From NCBI RefSeq assembly GCF_024763615.1, contig NC_077222.1, positions 14,136,001 through 14,200,000 on the forward strand: a stretch of DNA of 64,000 nt, written 5' to 3'. Under the pieces are notes generated by a model. The model worked only from the letters and a program-made list of their open reading frames with translations. It had not been told where the DNA came from and did no database searches. The translations under genes were made by a program, and so were the position numbers. This DNA is from Phlebotomus papatasi. Its lineage: Eukaryota > Arthropoda > Insecta > Diptera > Psychodidae. Shown piece after piece: positions 46,365-57,600 of this stretch (the first letter of the stretch is position 1; each line of letters starts with the position of its first letter).

Positions 46365-46740
46365 GCATCATTTACCGTTTACCGATTCTCAACCGATTTA
46401 TAAATCACTCGAAAGATCCCACAAAATAATTTTAAGAGTAATAAAATTTATTTTTAGACAAAAATTACTTATCGGTTCATAACCGATTTCAACATATTTA
46501 TAAATTATTTAAAACATTGCCCAGTATACACCTTAAGAGTAATATAATTGAATTTCGGATAAAAATTACTTATCGGTTATGAATCGGTTCAATGTCGTTT
46601 CGTAAACGATTGAAATTGGCTTAAGTCTGTCAGGAATTCCAAGACCTTTCCAATGAACCCAAACACAATATAATTCGGATGAGAAATACGTTCTCAGGAG
46701 TCTTTTTAATCTTTGACCACGAAAAATCGTTATTAGGAAT
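46365..46740 (-). repeat. Dispersed ACCGGTT repeat family, copy 4
   Basis: Inverse orientation. It contains TTCATAACCGATTTC twice (an internal direct duplication around 46440-46600) and ATTCCAAGACCTTTCCAATG. Confidence 0.55.
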
Positions 46741-46879
46741 GACTCAATGGTATTCTCGTATATGGTCGAATGTCTGCCTGCCCGTCTGGCCAGATAAGCG
46801 CAAATTATAGACTGAATTAACCCCTATATTTCATACATTATTTTTAAGAAGCTCCCATACAAAATACCCCTTACCAAAT

Positions 46880-47739
46880 ATAGTAGACTCTCTCAAATTC
46901 GGGCATTTGGGATCGAAATGTCACCCGAAGTAGAGAGAAATTCGGACAACAAACTTTTTGAAATGTAACGATTTTATATTCATCTGCATACACACATTGA
47001 GTTTACACACTCATAATATCGTAAATTGCATGAAAATCCCTTAATAATGTAAAATTATATCAAAACTTAAGACAAATCATGCCAAATTTGAACATATTTG
47101 ATTCATTTGATAATTATAATCAAACTTGAAAAATGATAACAAACTTTTTTTCAAATGTAACTGTTGCCCGAATTAAAAAGTATCCGGATCTCGAAATTCT
47201 GCACAATTCTGCAGAAATTCGTCAGATTTGAAAATTTAACTGCGGAAAATTCTGCAGAATTTCAAATTCAAGTTTTCTTTATTTTTTCATGGGTATTTTT
47301 TGGAGACAATTTTTTTACGTGGTGAATTTTTCTGTTCTAAAGTGTTAAATCATTAACGCTTCTTAAATAAAACATATTAAGGCTCTTGTAAATTCTATCA
47401 TTTGTGTACCATTTGTGCTCGCTTCGTTATCCGGATGATTGGGAGACAATATGACAGATGTCCGCTTCGTAATCCGGATGGATTTTTTGAATTTGTTCAA
47501 CGTCCCGAAAATATAATACAAGTTTTTTTTTAATACAATTAGAATAAAAGTTTTAAAAAGATTAAGAAGACAAAATTAGAGAATTCTATGCTATTATACT
47601 TAATTTATTAAACAAAAACATCACGATAATTCATTTTCATTGCTGAAGACACATGCATACATGACCTCAAAATTATTTTGAATGTAACCGTCGATAACTC
47701 GTCCGAATTACGCCGATCCGGATTAGAGATCGGGCACTG
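46880..47739. mobile_element. Non-autonomous pogo/Tc1-mariner-like element
   Basis: The left end is TA-TAGTAGACTCTCTCAAATTC. The right end, inverted, is TA-CAGTGCCCGATCTCTAATCC. TA flanks both ends. Internal copies of TTCG(T)TATCCGGAT occur near 47420 and 47470. No transposase reading frame is present. A partial relative begins at 48617. Confidence 0.62.
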
Positions 47740-48616
47740 TAAAAATAGGAATTGCCAGAGACATTCACATTCGTCCGTCGTTAATCTTTGTGGAAAAATT
47801 GAGTCTTGAATTAAGCCTTATTGTTCAAATCCTAGCGTAAAGGCCCTGAATCTGTAACAGTGATCCTATCTGATGGGGTCAGATCTCAACTCCGACCACA
47901 AAAGCTGAGTTTTGTAAAGAATCTCAGCTAAAAAGGGATAGCTATATCCTCTTCATTTTCTTTGCAATTTTCCCGATTTTCCTCTGAAACCCTTAAATAT
48001 CCTTCAAAATACCAAAGAGTATTGCGTGGGACGACTTGGTTCCTTCACAAATATATTTTCCTTGAAAAATAAAGTTTGGATTACTGACTAGCTATTTTTT
48101 CCAAGAATATTTTTACAAATAAACAAGTCATTCCACGAAATCCTTTTCATGTTTTTGAAGGATATTTAAGGACTTCAGAGAAACATATGAAAAAATGGGT
48201 ACCCATCGATTTCCATTCTAACAGAACAGGTTTAATGAATGGATACAATGGATATAAAATCTTTATTTATCCCATTTAACACTTTTAAGTTTTAGATAAA
48301 ATGTTAATAAAAAATGAGCGTAGTTTGTGTCTCGGTTAAATGTACGATTGTGTTTACGCATGCATACAGTATTATAATTCACTACGTTGTACATTTTTGA
48401 CTTATCTATTCAGTTAAATTCAGCAGTGTATTGAGGAATACAAAAAAAAAATTAAGTAAAAATATACAATAAATATGACACAATTTTTCTTTCAGAGAGA
48501 CAGCAAAAATAAAGAAAGCGTATGCAAACACTAATTTGATAGCGTGACAATTCAAGTCACAAAAAATATTTTGGCTAATTTAAAAGCTGCAATTTTGCCA
48601 CTGAATTTCCTTGTTA

Positions 48617-48780
48617 CAGTAGACTCTTGCTAATTCGGTTCTTTTAAGATCGGAATATTCTTTAATTCGGGCAGCAATTAAATTTGAAAAATGTTTGCCA
48701 ATATTTTTCAAGTTTTCGAATGAAGCAAATATGCTCAACTTTGCCATGGTTATGATGTGATTTTGCATTATTAAAGGGTT
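48617..48780. mobile_element. Truncated pogo-like element
   Basis: It begins TA-CAGTAGACTCTTGCTAATTC, closely matching the left terminus of 46880-47739, followed by TTAATTCGGGCAGCAATTAA. No matching right terminus was found. Confidence 0.5.
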
Positions 48781-49086
48781 TTCATGAAATTTACCATAAA
48801 TATGAATTTGTACTTAAACCATCCCTTACCATGGTATTATACATCATACGCATTTTAGATGATTTATTCCTGGTCCGAATTGCTGTCGGGAATGGATTTT
48901 TAGTAACTTTAATTCTTCAATTACTTGGGAAAAATAAGACCGACAGAGATGAAAATACATTTTGTTATTGTTTTCTTGCTTCTGGCGGACGGAAAATACG
49001 ACATCCCGTCGAATTTGTATTGAAATATTTAGGGAAATCATTGCAAACGCGAATCTGGCTAGACTCTCTAGGGCGTAATGGTGTCT

Positions 49087-49218
49087 ACACACTAGAAGCA
49101 ATTTTCGTCAACAATTGCCTTTTTTAAAAAAAAATCTGACGTTTCTGCCTACAAGGATAGGGGAAATTTTCTTTAAAAATGCATTTTTTAAAGAAATTTC
49201 TACTAGTGTGTAGATGCC
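49087..49218. mobile_element. MITE with GTGTCTACACACT ends, copy 2
   Basis: The left end is GGTGTCTACACACTAG, followed by AGCAATTTTCGTCAACAATTGC. The right end is CTAGTGTGTAGATGCC. The centre (TCTGACGTTTCTGCCTACAA) matches the element at 32850-32995. Confidence 0.75.
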
Positions 49219-49951
49219 AATCAGGCTTTTTACAATAAAATAGATTTAGAATTGAATTAGAGCAAATGATTATATTTTGAAAAACCACTAAAATTGCGAA
49301 TTTTAAGATTTCGAAACATTCTGGAAACTGGATTCAACCTCCAATCTGAAACCCGTATAATGCCGCACCCAAAATTATTTTAATTTTACAGAAGATAGTT
49401 ATTTAGCAATTGTTCCATACGAAGTGGGGATACCGCAAACCGTCGATTTTCCCAAAAAATTCTCTCATTCTCTCTTTATGCCCTGTGAACATCCTGACCC
49501 AAATAATGAACGAATCTCAGAGAACATTTGAAATACTTGACCACTAATGAAGTCTTGGAGACCGAATCGAAAACTCTGGAAAATATTGATGAGTTTTCCC
49601 TGAGTGAATTGTATTTTCCCGACGATTTCCGGAATCCTCACCTCGTTAACTATATTTACGTCGGTTTGTGTTGAAGCAAACTCCCTATGCTTGTTATAAG
49701 AAAAACTCTTTAATATGGACATAAAGTTCTTTAGTGTGTAGAGGCCATAAGGCCGAGAGGGTCAAAAATTGGGGATAAAAAATTAGGTTTTCGAACATCA
49801 AAATCCCGAATACTAAAATTACAAAAGCCAAAATCCTGAATTGCCAAAAGTTTCATAGCCACTTCCACGATTGCAACCGAACTTCCTTAATGCAAAGGGA
49901 AGTTTTCTATATTTTGAGAAATTATTCCACACTCTCTCCGGAGTTTGACTA

Positions 49952-51925
49952 AGGGAAGTGTACCACGGATCGGAATGTTAAGAGACATGCTCCATATTTA
50001 GTTGAAAATATGAGCCCCAGAACACTATTTGGTATATTTTTATGTTTAAATGGGTATTTTAGAGATCCATTTAACTATTTTTGTGTATTTATAGTTTTGC
50101 TATTTACGGAAATTAATAATATATATATAGGATTAAATGCAAAGATACAGTGTGTTCCGCGGATCGAAAGGGTGATCATCAGGTGTTCCACGGATCGGAA
50201 GGGGATGAGCCACGGATCGGCAGACGTTTTTGATGAGGATTCATCTGCTTTCTTGGCATTCAAATCTCTTTACAAAGCTTAAATTGTTAAATTTATAACA
50301 CTCTCACTGGTAAAGTGTTTCCTCACAACAAAAACATCCAATGATGGCCGTGAATGCCGATCCGAGGAACAAGTGGAAAAGAACGTATTTGCTCGCAAAA
50401 AATACAGTGGGACCTCAATAGAGTCAACTTCCGATAGAGTCAATCTCCAATAGAGTCAACAGCTATTTTTTTTACTCTACGGACTCCGATAGAGTCAACT
50501 TGGACCCAAATTGACTCCGATAGAGTCAACTTTTCCATTATTATTGAACTAATAATATTGTATGACTTTTTCGAAATTAAAATCAGTGTTTTGGTGTAGC
50601 AATGTAACGTTTTTAACACAAGAAAAACAATATTATGAGAAAATTCGTATATTAACCGTGTAATCAATTTTCGACAAAATAATTTTCTTTTTGTGATTTT
50701 AAGCGTTTTGACCGATTGAAAGTTCTCTTGTCTTAAGATTTTTTGATTAAGCCCTATGATCCCGTATGACGTGTTTTCTTGTAATCACAATAAAAACCGA
50801 TTGTGGTGGTGAAGGGGAGGGATATAGAGAAGAACTGAGGGTCATAAGAATAATCCCCAGTTTGACTTATTAGGGGGTCATCCGAAGATTCCAAGTAGAT
50901 ATCTCTAACAATTTAACGCCCATTTTCCAGAACAAGAAGAAAATGAGAAAAATTGGTTTTATTGCTCTTTTTGTGAAGTTTAGAGCCATCGTTATGTCAT
51001 AACGAAAAGAACATCTATCAATATCTTCTTTTATACAATAACAGTTTAAAATAAATCCCAATTAATAACGTTAATTGCAACAGAATTTTCAATAATTAAA
51101 TATCTACCAGAGCTTCTCTAAAAAAAGTAAAGAAAGAAATATTTAGGACACCATTTCCTTATCTTAGCAACGTGGGTGGACCTCAATATTATCACATGGA
51201 TAGTAATTTTCACTTAAGATACTTACTAATAATAAAAACATTCTTTAAAATCATTCTGTAATCTTCAACTTTTGCCCAAACTTATGACTTTCTTTGGACA
51301 ATAGGGTGTAGAATTTATGAGTTAATTAAATACAATATTCTACTATCGTGTTAAATTTATCAATTATCTAATACAAACATAAAATAATACCCCTTTATAT
51401 CAAAATTTCCTATTTTAATTGATATTTTTCGGACTCCGATAGAGTCACCGAATCCAATGGAGTCAACAGGCCTGGAAATAATTAGTTGACTCTATCGAGG
51501 TCCCACTGTATTTTCAATATTTCTTATCGAGACAATTAAAAAAGTGCATCGATATTGAAATTAGAATAACTGAGGATTAATTTTTTAATTAAAACGGATT
51601 TGTAAAGCATTTTAAGCAGTCATAATTCCTCATATTCTGTCAGACTTGTTCTCGTGTAAAATTTTAAGAAAGTGATGAATGGCGGATTTCTGGCTAAGAC
51701 TTTGATACAGCGATTCAATAAATTAGTTAAATAATGACAGTTTTGTTAAAAACTCAATGAGAAAATTAGTTTTAAAGATTAAATATGAATCAACAATACA
51801 TTTAGCTAAAGTTCATTGCTAAAATACAGCGAATAATTATTAAAAATACATTTTATTTTAAGGTTCCGTTACGCGGGACAACCTTCCAATCCGAGGTACA
51901 CTGACGATCGCTGGTACATTTCCCT
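49952..51925. mobile_element. TIR element interrupted by a pogo-like insertion
   Basis: The ends are AGGGAAGTGTACCA at the left and the complement of AGGGAAATGTACCA at the right, with TA on both sides. Subterminal copies of a CCACGGATCGGAA motif occur near 49966, 50153, 50185 and 50210, and in inverse near 50360 and 51890. Removing the inner element (50405-51508) leaves about 870 bp. No transposase was recognised. Confidence 0.68.
50405..51508. mobile_element. Non-autonomous pogo-like element nested inside 49952-51925
   Basis: The left end is TA-CAGTGGGACCTCAATAGAGT. The right end, inverted, is TA-CAGTGGGACCTCGATAGAGT. Both are followed by repeated GATAGAGTCAACTT units. The TA duplications and the CAGTGG-ACCTCGATA-type terminus are characteristic of the pogo group of Tc1/mariner elements. 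The 1.1-kb interior is AT-rich without a transposase frame. Confidence 0.82.
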
Positions 51926-51929
51926 TATA

Positions 51930-53560
51930 CGGGATTTTGCCTTTCGAAATTTTGGCTGTCACTGGAATAAAAAATATTTGATCTCGGTTTTTTAGATCTC
52001 CGGTAATCTAGTCAGTCTTTTCTTTCAAAAGTTTAAAAAAAAACATCCTTTTGACAAACTTTTACCAAAATTTTTCAAAACAAACCTCAACGAAAAGCCC
52101 CGTGTTAAATTTTCCAAAACGTCAATTTCTCTCTCTCTCTCACTCGTCCCCATCATCTTTCATCTTTCTAATTACTCTTGTTTATCTTCACCTCTATCGT
52201 GTTCTTCTGTTGTAAACAACTCAAAATGTGCATAGTTTTCCATAAAGTGAATTATTAGATTTTCAGATAGGCTTCAATTGCGGCTCGAACTGAATCATTC
52301 GAGTTGCTTCTTCGCGATAAACCCTCTTGACCTTTTCGCCCCCAGGAGCTCCAGGAGAGTGTTCGCTTTGCATTGTTTGGCGAGGCTGGAGGCTGTTCTT
52401 GAGGGGGATTTGGGGCAGTGTTTTAGGCATTTTGTCACTGAGAATAAACAAGATGAAAGCTGGGTTGCTGTGTTTGGCAAAAGTGAGTTTGAAAGGTCTG
52501 AGAAATGGCTGAAAGGGAGGGAAGATTGAGAGATTTGGGGGATTCGGGAGTGATTTTTGCACCGGGAGATGGCCAAGAATATGACAGAGGTGTTACTGAT
52601 GGCAAGGTAGAAGAGATGATGGAGACAAAGTCCAAAAAAAAGTCAAGAAATATCTGGATATTTGGTGATGATGAGTGAACGACCTGACAAAGGCAAGGCT
52701 AAGGTCACATCTTTCTCTCTCTTTCGCCGAACTGGTAGCGCCCTCTTCAGCAACCCCCCTGAATGGGTGGAAGAGGAAAAAAGACACCCAAAAAACTGCC
52801 CGTTCAATCGACACCAAATCGATAATTGATGATGGAATGGCCGCAATGGGGCAGCAATTCCCATTATTGCCAAATACACAACAAAGCCCACCATCGGGAG
52901 ACGCTCAATGGTGGAAAATTGACAAGAGAGAAGTTGCCTGAGAAACTTTCGCGTTTACTTGCGAGCTTTCTTCTCCCACTTCTCTGGAGAGTTTTGTGTC
53001 TGCGTTGTCTCCTTTGCACCCCCAAAATCACCCCAAAATACCCAGAAAATCCCTTCCGGAAGGCATGATAGGGACACCTAGAGATCTACCCTTGGGTTTG
53101 GGGATGTTTTTGTGTACACAATTGACCTACAAAGGGTCCTATGACGCACCTTCATCTACTTTTTCAGCTGCGAAGAAATCGAAGAGAAAATGTTGCGTCA
53201 ATCCGCTATCCACCTTCTTGTGCGCTATCCACTTGACAAAATACACACTTTTCACCCCCACTGAGGCACAGTACCGACGGTCAAACACACACTTTTCACT
53301 TCAACACGCGATTTTTCCTGCAATTTCCCGGATAAAGGCGACAAAATTGCCAATATTTTTTTTCCACACAATAATCGCACAAAAATCCTCTTGAATGCGG
53401 TACCACGATTTCACCACTGGCAACACCAACTGTCGTCTCCGGAGTGACACATTGGCCTTCCGGAAAATTTCACCATCTGGCAACACTGTTATCCAAGTTT
53501 ATCCTAGGAACGCTCTAGCAACGGATTTTTTAGCGCAATTTCCATAGATTTTCTTCTTAA
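51930..53560. other. GC-richer region upstream of the kinase gene
   Basis: This stretch is less AT-rich than its surroundings, and overlapping frames of 60-130 codons exist on both strands. None resembles a known family. The most protein-like are a minus-strand 55-codon frame at 52262-52429 (MPKTLPQIPLKN... ending QFEPQLKPI), preceded by a TTCTCAG acceptor, and a plus-strand frame at 52278-52529. They overlap in antisense, so at most one can be real. It may contain a small unrecognised gene, or 5' untranslated and promoter sequence of the kinase gene. Confidence 0.3.
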
Positions 53561-53567
53561 TTCCGCA

Positions 53568-54574
53568 ATGGACACGCCAAAAAGAATCCTGCCACGCAAT
53601 AAACACCTTGAGAATGTCTTTGGGAACATTCTAGGAACACCACTGAAGATTCCCCCATCGCCACAGCTGCAGAAATTGGGATTTGGCACAGGTAATTTTT
53701 TGGAGGTTATGTCGCTGAGGCATTTTGAATTTGCTGACCGGGATTTATTTCAGGGATTGAGGTTTGTCGGGTGAACAGGACCCCAAGCAAGGATGTGGTG
53801 AAATCCCCATGGGCAGTGAAGCGTCTCAATCGCTTTGCCATCGAGGGGGACATGGAGCAGAGTGAGATTTATTCAGAGAGACTGGAAAAGGAAGCCAGTC
53901 TCCTGAGGCAGCTCAATCATCCGAACATTGTGGGCTTCAGGGCGTACAAAAAGGGTCCAGATGGCCGAAATATCCTCGCCCTTGAGATCTGTGACTCATC
54001 CCTGGCTGATATTCTAGAGAAACGGCTGGAAGATGAGATGGGACCCCTTCCATCGGAAAAAATCCAGAGATTCGCTCTGGACATTGCAGGAGCCCTGGAC
54101 TATCTCCACAGGGAGATGAAAATACTCCATGGGGACATAAAGGCAGGGAATGTCTTGGTGAAAAAGGATTTCGAAGTGTGCAAGCTCTGTGACTTTGGAG
54201 TTTCCCTGAAACTCGATGATTCCGGACACATTGAAGATTCCGAGGATAGATACGTGGGAACTGATCTCTGGGCAGCCCCTGAGGTCATTGACGAGGAGTA
54301 CTCTCTAATTGGGAGTGCAAGTGACATCTTTAGCTACGGACTGGTGATCTATGAGACTCTTGTGCTAATGCCTCCGCATCTCTTTGGATTGGACCTCAGC
54401 GGAGAGGACAGCATGACCGATTTGGACATGAGAGTCGGCAGTCGGCCTCCCCTGCCAGAAACCCTCGACCTTCCCGAAGAATACAATGGTTTTGTTGGAA
54501 TCTTCTACGCCTGCACTGCTGACCTTCCGGAAGATCGTCCAACAGCCCAATCCATTCAGAAAATGCTCCAGTAA
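53568..54574 (+). CDS. PBK: PBK/TOPK-type mitotic protein kinase
   Basis: Two exons, 53568-53691 and 53754-54574, encode 314 residues. The 62-nt intron (GTAATT donor, TTTATTTCAG acceptor) splits the glycine-loop codon and yields KLGFGTGIEV, matching the KLGFGTG of human TOPK. The N-terminus keeps the TP and SP proline-directed sites just before the loop (residues about 24 and 31). Kinase landmarks are AVK with catalytic Lys64, alpha-C Glu88, LHGDIKAGNVL at about 166-176 (HGD replaces HRD, as in TOPK), DFG at 188-190 and APE at 216-218. Length suits TOPK, about 320 residues. The family is a Ser/Thr or dual-specificity kinase active in mitosis and the p38 pathway in proliferating cells. An AATAAA at 54630-54635 follows the TAA stop by 55 nt. 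The gene converges on Peter pan. Confidence 0.93.
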
Positions 54575-54590
54575 TTTTTTTTTCAGTTAC

Positions 54591-54596
54591 TTTATT
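54591..54596 (-). terminator. Polyadenylation signal AATAAA of Peter pan
   Basis: TTTATT on the plus strand gives AATAAA on the minus strand, 41 nt beyond the Peter pan stop codon. It lies between the two convergent stop codons. Confidence 0.7.
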
Positions 54597-54629
54597 GAAT
54601 TATTCACAAACTCCCGGACATTCCGGAAC

Positions 54630-54635
54630 AATAAA
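54630..54635 (+). terminator. Polyadenylation signal AATAAA of the PBK-type kinase
   Basis: AATAAA lies 55 nt after the kinase stop codon and adjoins the stop codon of Peter pan on the opposite strand. Cleavage 10-30 nt downstream would fall inside Peter pan coding sequence, antisense to it. Confidence 0.7.
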
Positions 54636-54636
54636 A

Positions 54637-57600
54637 TCATTTCTTCGACTTCTTTTTGACATTTTTTCCCTTTCCGGAAAACTTCTTTGTGCTTCCGGAT
54701 GACTTCTTTCCGAGGCTGAACTTTCTTTTCTTGGCGTCCTTGTCTCCAGGGTGTCCTTTGGGATCAGCTGGACGCTTCCTGGGCCTGGGAGGGCGCTTGG
54801 GATCGCTGGGAGCGAAGAGCTCTGAAAACGAAGCGAAGAATACAGTTTTCCGAAATTTCCTCCTTTGAGAAAAAATCTTTGGTACTCACCTCTGTCAGGT
54901 TCGACGCCAACCTCCTCCTTGAAATACTCAGCATCATCCTCTGGAGCCTCCTCTTCCGGATTTTCATCCTTCTCAATCTTCATTCCTTTGAGGCATTTCT
55001 GTTTGTGCTTCTCCTTTTCCTCCTCCTTCTTCAGTTTATTCTTCGTCTGTTGCTCCTTTCGCTCCTCCTTCAGTCGATTCCGCTTCTCAATCTTCCGCCG
55101 GATGGCATCCTTCTCCTCCTCAGTCTTCACCACGAGCTCATGGAACAAGACTTCCCCATTGAACAGTCCCTCCTCGATCTTCATCAACTGAATCGTCATC
55201 CGAGGTCCCAGCTCATGCAACTTTATCGCTGACTTCTGATTCTGGAGATTCCCACGCGATGGGAGATCCTGCGGAAGCACCACATGGGATGCTTCATCAT
55301 CTTCAAATTCGGAATCTGACAAGCCATTGGCCTTCTCAATAAAGTCCGCAATGTCCTCACACTTAGCCAAATTGGGTATCTTGCCCGTAACCAACTTCTT
55401 AACACTCCTGGACACTCCCACTGGAAGTACCCGGATGGCAAAGTGCCGGACATCAATGAGCTTGGAAGTTGGATTGTACGAAAACAAAACACATCTCCGG
55501 ATCCTTGCCAATTTCACCGTTGATACATTGATCGTGGGGAACATGTTCTGGAACACCTGAGCCATCAGCTTCAGGTGTTTTCCTTCCCCGGAAAAGCTGT
55601 TCAGGACCACAAGAGGGGCCGATTCGTAAGCCTTGTCGTCGATGTAGGGCTTTCTCTGGGCAGCAATAACCTCCTTCATCAGCGTAAATTGATGAATCTG
55701 CGAAAGACAGTGATTCTGAATCTCAGAAGTAGGGATCTTTATGCGCGCTGCGCGCAAGCAGATTTTTACGACGCAGCGCGCAAAGAATATTTTATGCGCG
55801 CAGCAGCAAACATTTTCATGTACGCAGCATTTGTCTATTAAGCTGTCTATACACAAGGAAAAATTTTCATCAATATTCGTAATCAATATCTAATATTGAT
55901 GAAAATCATGGACATAATTTTGGATTATTGAAGAAAATTTGTCTAGTGTGTATGCAATTTCTTCAATATTCGTTTCAATATGGATGGTTTTTCTTCCATA
56001 TTGTATACCAATATTGTTTACCCCTACACACTGAGACAAATATAATCAATATAACTCCTCCATAATATTATTGAAGCGGAATATGGAAGAAATGGATGAA
56101 ATATTGAAGAAAATGTTTAATATCAAGTTCATTAGATATTTTCTTCAATAAATTCATTTTCGCTTTCACACAAATTCGATAATTTTTGGCTGCAGAACAT
56201 TCGAAAATAACTTCTTGAAGCCTATTGGGATGTGTTTAGTGGATTTTGTTGCAAGTTAAAAAAAAATGTGGAGAAAAAGTTTACGTTTCAGGAGATGTGG
56301 TTTTCTACTGGAATTCAAACCAATTTTGTTTGAATTTTTCGTTCGGATGTAAATTGAGAATAATTTGAGTATCGGTACATTGATTGAAGCTTCTTACGCA
56401 AGGCAGATCTCAACCCTAACATCCAGCTGGAGAAGAGATCAAGCACCAGATCTCTGCCAAAAGTAAAGAATTGAATTGGGATAGCCATAGGACATTCTAT
56501 TGAATTAGCAGTCCCTGTGATATATGTAATTGGTATGCAACTTGTGCCGTAGAGCTCTTCAATAAAACCTAATTTTTGTATCTGAATCGGTTGACAGACA
56601 AGGACAAGATAAAGCAGTAGATAAGGAGAGAGATTGTCTGAAGCAGAGACTCTGAGAGGCACAATTGAAGTTATAGGATATTGGTAAAAAGACAGAGATC
56701 TTTTAAAAAATGTTTTCCATTTGAGAAAAAAAATCAAACAATACTATTGAGAAAACTATATTATTTAAGTTGAAAATTAAATATATTTTATTGATAAATT
56801 TCTTATTACAAATTAATATATACATTAATTTTCTGTCCTTATATCTGAGATTTTCCTATACCTCTGGAGTAGAGTCGTATCCATCTGTCTGCAATTTCCT
56901 TTTGTGAATCTCAGGAAGAGCTGCTGAATGTGTCCGTGAACCTTTGAGCAGCAGAAGCACACACGACAATCCCTATTTGAGAATGTCTTATAAATCCAAC
57001 AGCCGGATATGACAGTCTTTCAATTTCTAAAGGAAGAGGACTAGCCTATACGAAGACATCTTTGCCATTCCCAAATTTTGAAGATATTCCTTCGTAATCA
57101 AATCACCATCGTTTCCTTGTAGATGATAACAGTTAACTTGTCAGTCGGGGATCCTCGAGTGGGTCAGTGGATAGAGTAATAACTCTATGACTGCGAAGTC
57201 TTGGGTTCAAAGCTGAGCAGCAGCAGAAAAGATTTCTCATGCCATATCGGCTTTGAATTCGTCCAGTGAATGAATGAATAGTAATGTCAATGGTGCATAT
57301 TGGCAAAAAAAAAAAGTGAACCGCCTAAACAATAGAGGCTGGTACGAGAACGAGTTTCGATGTGAAAATGGTACTTCAATCGATACAAATATTCGCTGTC
57401 ACTGATCCCAAACACACACCGAGAAGGGATGCTGTGATATAGTAACGGCACTGATTGTCCACACAGAGCTGCGATATAGAGCGGCTACCCGTGTCGGGGG
57501 ATAAGATAGAATAGGAGTGGGGAAGCATAAGGGGCCCAATTGGTGGCCTGGATGCATCGGAATATCCGAAATGGAGAACTAAACCCTGGCAAAATCTTAT

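Noticed and set aside
54600..54889. Read-through C-terminus of Peter pan ending at 54600
   Set aside because: A GTGAGT donor at 54889 and a TTTTCAG acceptor ending at 54822 remove 68 nt. The spliced frame gives a basic tail expected of the family, while read-through gives unrelated sequence.
54656..55841. Plus-strand frames opposite Peter pan exons
   Set aside because: Antisense shadows with low-complexity Phe/Ser/Leu composition complementary to the Lys/Glu-rich coding sequence.
56315..56737. 140-residue membrane-like protein in the 3-kb element
   Set aside because: Hydrophobic stretches suggested a chemoreceptor fragment, but no signature motif is present and neighbouring frames are broken, so no call is made.
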